Shown here: in pieces, positions 1 to 11,724 of the stretch | How the letters are laid out: the number at the start of each line of letters is the position of its first letter | Position numbering within the stretch: position 1 is the first letter of the stretch | Assembly (NCBI GenBank): GCA_023055505.1 | Contig: JALIRH010000023.1 | Location: forward strand, 4,346,423 to 4,410,422 | DNA: 64,000 nucleotides | Direction: 5' to 3' | Source: Callipepla californica brunnescens | Taxonomy: Eukaryota > Chordata > Aves > Galliformes > Odontophoridae | Position numbers and translations under genes: made by a program | The notes under the pieces: generated by a model | Database searches by the model: none | What the model was told of the DNA's origin: nothing | Seen by the model: only the letters and a program-made list of their open reading frames with translations

Positions 1-299
1 TCTAGACCTAAATACACAGTATATATTAAAACCAAGCTGTGATCTCACACCTCAGATAGTATGAAAGAAAAAAAAATGAGGTTTGGCAGATGTGCAAAGC
101 CCACTCAGAAGAACCACTCTGTGAGAAACAGACCCTTGCTTACTTCTACAGACATGCAACTGCGAAGAAGTCTTAAGCATGAAGACTCAGGACAGAATCT
201 TGCTTGCAGCCTACCCCAGCCATTTATGGCCACGCTAGTTGGAAGGAGGCTGTGAAGATCACCAAGTTGAGATGGAGTCCGCTTGCCTACTATTCATTA

Positions 300-535
300 T
301 CTCTTCGTCTCACATGTACCTTAACATAGCTTCCAGGAGGATCTGCTTCATCATCTTCCCAGGCACAGAAGTGAAGCTCACTGGTTTGTAGGCCCCCTCA
401 TCCTCCTTTTTACTCATCTTAAAAATGAGACTGATAGCTCAATTTTTCCAGTCACTGGGGACTTTAACTGACAGCTATGACTTTTCAAATATGACAGGGA
501 GTGTCTTGGCAATCACATCATCTAGATCCTCTTTG
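300..535 (-). mobile_element. CR1 LINE internal fragment
   Basis: On the minus strand this matches the reverse-transcriptase region of avian CR1. Diagnostic plus-strand stretches are AGGAGGATCTGCTTCATCAT, CTTCCCAGGCACAGAAGTGA and TTTTTCCAGTCACTGGGGAC. No CR1 3' tail is present, so it is an internal piece. The match fades after about 535, although faint similarity may reach about 700. Confidence 0.75.
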
Positions 536-3500
536 CCATATTTGTTTTCCTCACTACTCTCTCCAACATGCAGCACTGTTTCCTTTCCCTACTGTTTCTC
601 AGAGGCTTCGCCATCTTGGCTGCTGGGCCCACTCATGTCCTGTAGTGAGATCTTAGAGCTGGCTAGAATCACTGTGATCAGCGCATGGCAGCCCCAGGGC
701 ATAGACACTTAAAGGCTGGAGTTCTAGAAAAGAAAAACTAGTAGCTAAAGTAGCATTTTTCATTTTTAGGTAGCTTTCTTATCATCTGTCCAATGTTGTG
801 CAGCCAGGCAGCCTGTACACAGGAGGAGGCTGTGCAACAGACATGCTGGGGAGCACCTTACAAAGACGTAAGTTATCAGTGATGCCAAGACCCAACAGGA
901 GCCCAGAAAGGGATATGCACACATTTCCTTCCCTTTTGTTTTCTTCTGGGTAGTGTGCAAACAGTTCTGAGATGTGGGTTATCCCAGCGGGGAGCAGATC
1001 TCTGGTTAAAAATCGATAAAGCAATCTGTTAATAATTCTCTGACTGGGCAAAAAAGGGTGAATGCCGTAAACAAGCATTGAAAGGACACTGTCCCCCCTG
1101 CCTCCGAGGAGGTGACTTCAATAGAGGAAGATGGATAAACAAATAATCCTCTGGTTTTAATGAACACATCCATTATATCAGCAATAGTTATGGCAACAGG
1201 AATTATGTACTTTGAGACAGCATCTCCTGTGCCTTGTAAACACCTCAGCCTTCTGTCAGGGCCCCTGCTGGGGCTATTTACAGCTTCAATATTACAAGGT
1301 AGCTACTGCCTAATTATACACAACTGGATTGGTTTCTACCACTCGGGTCCTTGGTTAACCCTTAATAATAATTAATTTTTTACTTTTATGCTGTATATCA
1401 ACTTAAAACTTTCAAGATGCTAAGGTGTCCCCGTAGAATAGAAAACCTATTAAGATATCAAGATATGCATGCTTTGCAACTTCTGTTTCCATTAGCAGTA
1501 AAATGCCCCACAGAAAAGGAAAAAAAAAAAAAAAGCTGCACAAAGTCATTGGAACTGATACTCAGAGCTTGTACACTGGCATTTTCAATGTGAAAAGTCA
1601 GTTCTCCTCTTTTACTTTTGGTTGATTTAATGAAGAATTATCCTGCATTCAGGACGTAGTTCTAATGTACGTCAGTGTCAACCAGATCTGCATAATGCAG
1701 CCAGAATGTGACATGAAGCCCTGGATCAGTTGATTGAGTTTTCCTCAGTGCTAATCTCGGATTATTTGTCCTGTTGGGTGTGGAAGGACTGCTATCTTTC
1801 TGCAGGCATTTATTTAAATCTTCCTGAAAACAGAAGTGACCTGCTGGGAGGAGATGAGGTGAGAGAAAGGGAATATTTGCTGTTAACATAGCACAGTCCT
1901 TCACAGTGACATCCTTTGAACTGAATTACCAGAATTAATCTGAGGTTCAGACCAAGAATACTATTAGGACCTTCTGCACAACCTGTGCCCACCACACAGA
2001 ATGATGAATGTTTATGCTGGTAAAAGGTGAAGCAGAGCTTAAGAAAAAAAATATCAATTTATTTCTCCTAGTATTCCTCCCTTTTCTCCCTTAGCATTTC
2101 ATTAAAACAATAGTCTGGGCTCTGCTTTCTTTGTCATAGACTGCAATGTAGCAAGTCAGGGAATATGCATTTCTTTCAATCCAGTAAACATTCAGACATA
2201 CAGAAGAACAGCTGGTGAGAAGTGAATGCAGAGCCATTTGACAGCTAGTAAGATCTACCCCTGAGAGCAATTCCACAGGAAATAAACATCAAAATGAATG
2301 ACTTACAAGGCACTGCAACCTCATTTGTCGGCAAATTGAATACTCTTACCACACATATAAATATTCTTGAGCAGAGATCAGATCTTGTGGGCTCATAGCT
2401 ATTAAAACAGCATAGTTTTAACAGCATGTGAGGGGAAGTTGAACAAACATCTTAGCTGTAAAACTCATTAACAAGGCATCCTAAAATAGTAAATTTGAGA
2501 GTATAAATGCTAGAAATCCAGTCAGGTTTTACGGTATTCCCATACAGATGAACAGAGGAAATAGCAAGGAGAAGAGCTCCCCAGGTGGGATGAGATAGCT
2601 GTTGGGTGAGCAGTAAGGAGAGAGGACACCACTGTTGTGCAGAGCAGGCTGTAGGTACTCTTTGATGGGAGAGAAGCAAAAATATTGCTGAGACCTGAAG
2701 TGTTTGGAGGCACTACACAGAACTTCTGGACAGATGACTACCACACTTCAATAAGCTCAAAATGCAACAGGGCGAAACAATTCTGCACCCAAAATCGAGT
2801 GTAGGAGAAAAGCAGATGGGCTGGTAGACGCATAGCACTGAATCTGGGATGGAGGTTCTGCTATATGATGGAATGAGTGGCTGCTAAATCAAGAGGGCTC
2901 TGAATTTCTATTGCACATAACTTCAGGCTAAGTTATACAAAATGTGTGTTCCTTTATCATCTAAATGGGAAGCAATTAAAGGGAAAACAAGCTATTCTGA
3001 GAATCTCTGAGAAGAAAAATATTTATTACAAGCACAAGGCTTAAGCTCTATAAACTATGTCTAGAACTATACACTTTAAACAAGAAAACCATTACATTAT
3101 TAAACAAAACTTTAGATGTTCATTCAAATATATTTTTCCTCCTTTATGTTTGAAACTGCAAAAAATACAAGTAACAAATGTGTGTAAGAAGTGTGTGCCA
3201 GCTCTGAAAATGCAATTTACATGATGCTTCTGTTGCATCCTCTCTCTTTAAGCCCGTAAGAGAAGACTGTGATTAGTCTAATGGCAAAGCTTTTTGCATT
3301 TATCTAAATGGCTAAGGCTAGTTTTTGATGTGAATGTATGAACACAGAATATTTGTTGTCACATTTTCAAGTGGCATACTTTTTAGGAAGAACATACTTT
3401 TCTACAACAGTTGCTGTACTTCTAAACCCTAATTGGAGGATAGTAATTGTGTAGTTATTCATTTGCTTGTGCAAATGTGGCCACTGGATGTGCACACCGG

Positions 3501-4143
3501 TGAGCAAAGCCATTACAAATTCAGTCTGATATACCTGAAAATATATGACTTTTTTAACAGCTTTTACAGCCTGATATTCAGTTTCTATTTCTTCTGCTAT
3601 GTACAAGGAGATATTCTAAGGCTTCTGAGCCTCTCAAACTACGCTAATGGACTGAACTATGAAAGAAGGACCTTGAAATAAGCATGCGCATTTCTCTGTA
3701 CTAACTCACTTTGTCATTTTCTTCTTTGCAAGATAGTAAATTGCTTAAATTTATTTTGCTAATTTCCAAAATAACTTTGATTTGGTTTTCAATTTTTCTT
3801 GTATAATGTGGGTCACAGATAAAATGAATTAGTTCTGCTGTCCCTAAAAGTTACTTCACAAAGTTTTACATTAATGTAGCAATCAAAAGGTAGAGTATTG
3901 GGAGAACTAGAACAGAAATAGCAAAAATGCAGCTCCACAGAACCTGGCAGTTATTCAGTGTGAAGCATTATAATGCCAGCATACGCTCTCAGCATGCTGC
4001 TTTATATAGGTTGAAGCTGTATTTTTCACCTTCTCAGTTGCAACTTACAAAGAGAAAAAGTAGAGAACTATGGTAGAGTGTTCCTATCTAATGTTTAAAT
4101 TCAAAAATTTCCTGTGAAACTACTTCACCCTTTTTTTTTAGTT

Positions 4144-4183
<40 letters not shown>

Positions 4184-4619
4184 GAGAGGATGTCATCATT
4201 TTGTATTTTCTTCTCTTTTTCCTGCTTTTTCCTTTTTCCTTTTCGCCTTTGGCCAGGCAGGCTAGTTTTTAATATTTTCATTTGTACATGCTTTTTACAC
4301 ATCACACACATTTTTGTGCTTAGAAAAGATACAGAGTGACAAAAGAAATGTTGCAGAATTTTTTACACAGCAGTTTGAAAACACTGCAGAAGATTTGAAA
4401 ATTGAACAAAAAGGGATGAAAAGAATTTTTTTTTTCCAGAACAGAAGCAAAAGAAATCAATTAGAAAATAAGCATGAAGTTTGGTTATTTGTGAAAAAAG
4501 TAGTGTTTCTGTAACTATTCTTTTTTTTTTTTCCCCAAACAAAAAGAATTAGATGTATTCATTCAATCATTTATCTTTTAAAATTAGATATGGAAGACTA
4601 GACAAGACTACACTATACT
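536..4619. other. Intergenic sequence, no gene seen
   Basis: AT-rich sequence without a recognisable gene. Open frames are under 100 codons, overlap on both strands and show no family resemblance. A T34 run is at 4,146-4,179. Around 1,160-1,370 the sequence looks unique rather than repetitive, but nothing identifies a function. Confidence 0.6.
4146..4179 (+). repeat. T34 homopolymer
   Basis: Thirty-four consecutive T residues in AT-rich intergenic DNA. It could be the tail of a minus-strand retrocopy, but no recognisable copy lies beside it. Confidence 0.9.
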
Positions 4620-4935
4620 GTACTAGTTCAGCTGAAAGGTACCTACAAACATCACCTAGTCCAGCTTTGAGGTCAAGCAAAAGATAAAGCTTGTTATTGA
4701 GGGCATTGTCCAAATGCCTCCTGAACACTGACAGGCATCAACCAGCCCTCTGGGAAGCCTGTTCCAGTTTTTGATCACCCTCACAATAAAGTATTTTTTC
4801 CTGATGTACAGTTTGAACCTCCCCTGGAGCAGCTTTGTGCCATTCCTTGGTGTCTTGTCATCAAGCAACAGAAAGGAACACTTACTTGAGTGACCTTGAT
4901 ATTTCCTATTGAAACCTTCCATTCCAGTCAATAAT
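4620..4935 (-). mobile_element. CR1 LINE 3' fragment
   Basis: The plus strand carries the reverse complement of a CR1 3' end: AAAGGTACCTACAAACATCA, then CATCACCTAGTCCAGC, GAAGCCTGTTCCAGTTTTTG and CTTGGTGTCTTGTCATC. The minus strand reads the C-terminal end of the CR1 reverse transcriptase (GRFKLYIRKKYFIVRVIKNW, then NRLPRGLVDA). It is 5'-truncated, as most CR1 copies are. Confidence 0.85.
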
Positions 4936-7900
4936 GTCTACATTTTCAATTGTGCTCATATTTCTGCAGTCCCACAGTGTTTGCTAATTACAGGTTTGTT
5001 GCTCAGTTAAAACCCATATCATATAAATTAACTCTGATGGTGCTATATCATCTATATTATAAATGGATAAGCTGTGGATTGGCATTACCTTCAAATGAGA
5101 ATAAAAACTGAACAGTTTAATAAGGTGCCAAGTCATGAATCCTTGAAGTGCGATGTTGTTTTTAAAAAAGTATACAGGCAAAAATGTTTATTGGCAGTCA
5201 TATAATTGTCAAATCAGAGAGTCGTTATATTACAGAGCTTATACTATAATTTAGGACAGCAGCCTAAAGATTTAGACAGTGTACGTGGATCCTGGGGTTT
5301 TGTACTGGCTTCATCACAGTATTTTGTGAACTTCACTGATAATGCTGTTGCACGTCAGGTCTAAACTAAACACAACCCAAGAGCCTGCTATGCATCTCTG
5401 ACACTGAGGTCCAGCAGGCAGCCGAAAGGAAAGATTTGTCTTCAGGAATGCTTGGGAAAACAGAAAGGTTAAATAGTGGTGCGTTCGTTAGGAGAGGTTT
5501 TCAAGCAGGATACACGTGTCTGTGAGTCAACTTTGGGGCTGGCAGGCGGTACAGCTATGGCATTGCTCTTCTGTCATCCCAAGTTGATGAGTCACTCTGG
5601 CAGTCTTTCTTCTCACTAGCTGCAGCCTATGGATGTGCCAATCCCAGCCCCACAAAATTCAGTGGTAGAACTCCCACTGGTAACAGCAGGAAGGGGTCTA
5701 GCCTTCTGCAACGAACAGCCAAAGTCTGAGCTCTCACTGGACTGTTCAGAGATGGATGAGGAATGAGATACTTATGAAACTGTGCCAGTGTCCTCAGCTT
5801 GGGCACTTTATGTCATTCTGCTATAGTCTGTTTGTAAGATGGTTGTTAAATTGCTTGCCACACAAGGATTTCCACCTTAAATTCACACTGTGGGATGAAA
5901 ATGGCTCTGTAAATGCAAAATAATAATAATAATCACATGAAAACTCCCAATTCTACCCTCAGTATTCATAAACATGTAGCAGCAGACTGAAAAATCAGAA
6001 GAGAAAAAAAAAAAAAAAAAGCGAACAAATACAGGCCTCCAGAAGTCACTTTAAACCCATAGTCAGTGTGCTCCCTAACAGCATTTCCCTATTGCTCTGC
6101 TGGGTGCTATTGAATAATGTGACAATAAACAGAGGTGCTGGAAATGGAGTAACAACAAAAAAAATCAGAAGCTCCTCATTGCCATATGAAAAAATATCCC
6201 CCAGTGTTTCAAATAAATTCTCATTTCATTGAAGTCATCTTTCTATGAGATGTATTAATATATTGTTAAAAACAAGCTCTCTGCAGCACTGCAAGCTCCT
6301 TGTTGACTCATTTGGTGGCCCCTGATAGAGTATCAGGAGAGCTTTATTTGGAAGGACATGGGGGAGGGCTGATTAAACAGGCTTCTGGCTGCATTCAATT
6401 TTATCTGGTTTGAGGAGATTTTGCACCTTTCTTGGGGATTGTACCAGCTGGGATTAGCACATTCCATTTCCTGCACTCCTCATAATGCTGAGAACCAAAG
6501 AAAATTAAAATAAAGGTCAGTGAACTTGGCCACACTTTGCTTAAAATTTGTCCATATGTTTGCATCTTTTTGCTTTGATCACATCTCACTTTGTCAGTGT
6601 CTGTGTATATTTGCATGTGTAGGGGTTTCATTCTTTTTCCATTCCACTGCCCAACGGCTGTATATGTTCGTCAGGATTCAGCCTATTTCCATCCACTTCT
6701 GTTTATGGAAATAATTTCCATTGAACTTTGCTTTTAACAGATTTGCACTTACTTAAAGATTAAGGAGAGCCAAGAGGGTGCCCTTTGTCCTGGTGGAGAG
6801 TCAACAGCACTTTTTGGTCTTTGGTCCCCAGGAGAGATGTCCTCCCCTGCTAGGGCTGTGGAGCTGTACTACCCTGCTCATCCTGCTGTGGCCCTACAAC
6901 TTGCAGAGGCACAAGCTCTGCAGTGCCCTGAAAAAATGTGCATGCACTCACGCACACCCCGTGGCCAAACTTAGCAGGCCCAGAGCCAAAAACTTTGGGT
7001 GGGAAATCATCTAAAGCCTCTGTGGGAGTCTCCCTTATTTCTGCTGGCCCGTAGGGTCAGCAGTGGGATTTTGCAGGGAGGTTACTTGTCTCCCCTGTTC
7101 CGAATGAAGGGGACCAAACCCACGTTACCCGGCACATAAATCTACCACTTGGTATTTAATTCAGGTCATTTGAACTGGATTTAAATCAGTAAGCTAATTG
7201 TCATTACCAACCTCCTGAGCCAAGTGCTAATCTTTACATATTTATACACCTGCTTTTTCTTATCGTCATTCTGGAAAAAAAAAAAACACACAGAGCGCTT
7301 TTTATTTCAATACACCACCAGCAACTTCTCGGAACAGTTTGAGACCAGAGCTGACAGCTTTAAACTGTGCTTGCTAACTTAGGTAGAGGCTGTGGAATCT
7401 ACATGGCAAATGCACAAGCAACATGTGTTGACGTGGCCACCAGGCACTGGAAGAGGAGGCCGCTCCTCAGCTCCTGTGCATGCCAAGGGGCTAAGCAAGC
7501 AGAGAATACAGTCCAGCAGTCACCCAGGAGGCCTGTGCAAAGTGCTCACCTTGGTCTGTCATCATCACACACTACTTTCCTTGCTGGCTATTGTACCCCT
7601 TTGCCATTTAGTTGTGTGTTCAGAGGCTTTCTGCCAGATCCCCATTAGTGTATCTTAATGAAGTTCGGCTTCTGTTTGATTTCCTCAGTAAGTCTGAGCC
7701 CAGAAGAAGTCAAACAAGGGCAGATAGTTTATGCAACCAGATCTGAAGTATGACGGAGCTCAAGTAAACCTAGTAGAGACAGCGAAGGGTAAAAAAGCTT
7801 AAACTGGTCAGGCCTTCATGCTTTCTTCCTTGTGCCTGTAATTCCGCCCTGTAAGCGTCTTGGGCCTACAAAGAGATTTACAGGGTATGTCATTAGAGCT

Positions 7901-10643
7901 TCTTTTCATTTCCTTCTTTTCTCTCACAGTAATATATTTCAAGTTAATTTCAAGCTAAATCTCAGTAATTCTGAGGTTTTCAAACAGCCTCTCCTATGTA
8001 GTGAGACTTACTGAAAGCCCTAACTTTTCCCCTTCCCATTTCACAGTGAGCTCAGATGAGAAAAAGCCATGGGAATACGTTGTTCTCGGCAATGTACCGC
8101 AGCACTGGTAACTTATAACACACAGAACCTTGGGACCTTCAATACATCCTGCTCCCGTGGCTGTAATTCTTGCTTCTTGCTTTGTATCACAGTTCAAGTG
8201 AGCAAACTAATGCATGAATTTGCAATCTGTAATTCCTGCTCAGCTAGGAGATTAAAAAGGAAGATTAGGATCAGAGTGAAGGAGATTTACAGGTATTATG
8301 GGCCAAGAAAATACTAAATATTCGAGTAAGTAAAGTACATAAATGAATGTATTAGGACTCAACTTAATGTAGCATATGTCTAGAGTCTTTCCCAGTCAGA
8401 ACTCCTGTCAGCAGTTTAGGGTCCAGAAACAACCATTGAAAAACAAGGCTCAGTACTGCAGGATATTAGAAGTAGTCTGCAGACATTTTACACTCAAAGC
8501 CTACTTACCACCTCCATTCACAGAAAACCTGGCAGCAGGCTGAGCACCATCTGTGAAGCTCTGCACGACACAGATCTGGTGGGACACTTGGGAAGATGTC
8601 TATTTCTCATCACATGTGCATTTTTTACTAGAAAACAGGCTGTAGGGAAACCTGCAAATCATCAAAACATATGCTATCAGTGGTGGGCAGAAAAAATTGC
8701 TGTGCATGTTCTATTACTAGACTAGACACTCTCCAACTGTTACATGAAAAGTAATGAATCTTAAGAGGGCTGCTTCAGAAAGGGATACCTCAAGCACTAC
8801 GTACAGCAAGCATGAGAAGTAGAGCATGTATACGACAGAAAAGGATCTATCGAAAGTGCTGAGACAGGACTGGTGGTGTTAATACATTAGTGATCGTCAA
8901 TTACAGAACAGGCAGGAATACTGAGATGGGTTTCATTGATACTGATGACACCATGAGGCATTTCAGAGGGCACAACAAAGCTAAGGAAATGAACAAATGA
9001 AATTAGCTGGTAGCAAATATATACTGGAAAGAATTTTTGAAGCTCTTGGGCTAATTGTTATGCTCTGTAACAGTAGCTTAGCATATCAATTTGATCAGCT
9101 CATCAAAAACCTCTAATTTATTATACCGCTGGGAAGAAAAAGCCAGTTTTAGAATGTGCAAGAAACAGAATAGAAACTAATACCTAGAATTTTATCATGT
9201 CACTAAATACAGCGCTGGAGGACTGTCACTTGATATTCTGTTCTGCTTGTTTTTCTGTGTCAGCTATATGGTAGAAATTAATAAAATTTCAGAGATACGA
9301 ACTAATATGTGATTGTCCTGACACTTCTCAGTTCAAGTAACAGGCTCTCCTTTTGACTTCTTGGAGAAATGAATGACGTAACTATTAATGAAAAGAAAAT
9401 TAGGCTACATGACAAAACAGTAATACCGTATCTCTCTTCATCTCATGAAGATCTTATATCTTCAGTTACGTGAATTAAACTATGGCCACTTCTTTTCCCA
9501 AGCCAACAACCAGCTATCTCCTCTACAGTTTTCACACTTAAGGAAGGATATAGCAGAAAATGAACTCATATGATTTACATGTTTTTACAATGTTAAAGAG
9601 TCATGCATTAATATAAATACTAATATAAAACTGAATATTTTCACCATTTACACTCACTATGGCCTGGATCACAATCTTAGAAAAGAGTAGCTGACAGCAT
9701 CTGAGTAACTGGAAACTGTAATGAATGTAATGGTGGTGATGCTGTACCATAGCATGCTAAATACATGCCTTTTAGTTACTACAACTCTTGAAGAATTCAG
9801 CTACGGCAATCATATATATCGGAAGGTTTAGTGCAGCTGAGTGACAAATAGGGGAAATTGGGAACAGATCAAAGGGTCTTTTGTTGCGCTCACTCACAGG
9901 CATGGGCAGACAATGGCTTGCTTAAGTAAGGACATGGCAAAGCATGTGTGAAAGATGATCTCTATGGCAGTAACTCTACTACTGAAAAATAATCAGAAAT
10001 TCAAATGTTATTTTCATCTTCAGAGAGCTCCTAGAATAATGGAGGATGCATAAAACCATTTGTGTTTGAAGGGAGAAGGTAAATAATTTAATATTACAGA
10101 GCAGGATGCACAGCACAGGGCAGATAAATGATGAAATCCCAGTGCAGTCTGTCTTGTGCAGTTGCCACACTAATTAGAGATCAATTACTTCCCAGTTGTT
10201 TGCAACCTTATCGAAGAATAGCAAATTTACTGAGAACAAAATGTGATAAGATGTCTTTTCATTATTACAGTAGATTTGTTGAAACAGTTCTGACATTGAG
10301 ATTAATAAAAGCTTTCCCAAAGGTAATATGATCTGTATGTATATACTGAGAATTTTGAAAGCTGAAAACTCGATCCTAGTCACTACCATATAAATTCTCA
10401 TTTCTAGTAATTGTTTTCATGCAAACATCCCTAACAAAGAAGAGGTGGGGGAAAGAACTAAATGAGTCTGATGATCTGAAAGCTTGTTACAAAAATCTAA
10501 ACATAAAATATAAACATAACTTTTACCTTTCATAGATTGTATAGATCAACTCAAGTACAAAAACTGAGAAAATATGCAGTTCATATAATAGAGAATGATA
10601 CAACACTGGAAAGAGAGTGCAGGGGAAAAAGAAATTACTTTTA
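4936..10643. other. Intergenic sequence, no gene seen
   Basis: No gene or named repeat is supported. Small features are an A-run near 6,004-6,020, a short (ATA)n at about 5,922, and a moderately GC-richer stretch at about 6,770-7,130 that has no recognisable protein or repeat. The stretch at 7,140-7,340 contains several TAAT/ATTA cores and looks unique. Confidence 0.55.
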
Positions 10644-10645
10644 TA

Positions 10646-11718
10646 TTTTAGTCAGCCTGAAAGTAATGCCGCCTATTTGTTTCCATGGAAACTACAACAG
10701 ATACAAAGAGCACAATAACACTGTTTGACTGAGAAAAATGCCAGCTACATAACACTATTTTTCAACATAGTCACCACCATTAATTCATTCGTGTAGGGGA
10801 TCTGATCAAGATGCTGTTCATGGTGTGACAGCTATGCATGGCTGTCTGGAACTTGACTTTCACATTGCTGTTGCCTCTGCTGAAGCACATCACCCACAGG
10901 CTCTCTGTGCTCACAGACACATTTTGTCTCCATAAGCAAGCGCTGATAAAGGTCAACAGGCGCCATTTTTTCCACACAGAGGAATTCAGTGTGTCATGGT
11001 TTTATGATTTCCGTTATTGGCATTTCACGTCTTAACAAAATGTAACTTGAAGAGTTGATGCCTCAGTTCCAATTTTTTGATAGTGCCAGGTACCTGGTTC
11101 TCAGAAGAGAAAGAACGAACTGCAGATCCCAGAATGCTTCACTGTTCTGTTTCCTTCTTCCATTCAGAGGGAAGATAAAACTGTTTGGGAGACTTGACAC
11201 TAGTTCTTTTCCTTGTCCCTGCAATGTGTGCTCCCTAGCTGTCTTGCCTTCGGCATCAGGGTAAGGCCTTTGGTTTTGGACACACTCCCATTTCATTTTT
11301 TCACTTAAATTCTGATTATATTGTATTATATTTTGCTAACTTGCATTCTGCTAGCATATTTAGTAAACTAGTTTTCTCCCTTATTTTGTTGCTGTTGTTT
11401 TGTTTTTATGCTCATCTCCCTACCTTTTTTCCCTTTCCCAGGATATGGGGGCCCATGGATCCCTCTGCCCCCTAGTCACACAGCCAGACTGAACTGGGCC
11501 ATAACCATGACACAGTGACACACCTTTGCTTCATATACAGTTTCATGCCAGAGGCCATCTTGTCAGGCTGACCCTCTGCTGCCATCTGCCACATAGCACC
11601 AACATGAAGTGGAATGCTGGTGTTGGGGTTCAAACTCAACTGCCATTAGCACCAGTATCTGCTTCTGATATTTTGTGCCAACAAAATAAAGGAGACATGA
11701 CTTTTGAAGCAGTCCCCA
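10646..11718 (-). mobile_element. Mariner element (Galluhop/Mariner1_GG type) interrupted by a solo LTR
   Basis: The left end contains CTGAAAGTAATGCCGCC and the right end contains GACATGACTTTTGAAGCAG, matching the ends of the copy at 58.3 kb. TA dinucleotides flank it (10,644-10,645 and 11,719-11,720). The interior (Ccatggaaactacaacag-type sequence, then a degraded minus-strand transposase N-terminus) also parallels that copy. A 521-bp LTR plus its 5-bp duplication interrupts it. Removing those 526 bp leaves 547 bp, exactly the length of the other copy. The left terminus is more diverged than the right. Confidence 0.88.
10992..11512. mobile_element. Solo LTR of an endogenous retrovirus, nested in the mariner copy
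   Basis: The 521-bp segment begins TGTCATGGTTTTATG and ends CATAACCATGACA, giving the TG...CA ends and near-inverted termini of a retroviral LTR. It is flanked by a perfect 5-bp duplication, CAGTG (10,987-10,991 and 11,513-11,517). No gag, pol or env sequence and no second LTR are present, so it is a solo LTR left by recombination. The insertion post-dates the mariner. Orientation cannot be fixed because the ends are nearly symmetrical. The specific ERV family is not identified. Confidence 0.88.
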
Positions 11719-11724
11719 TAATAT

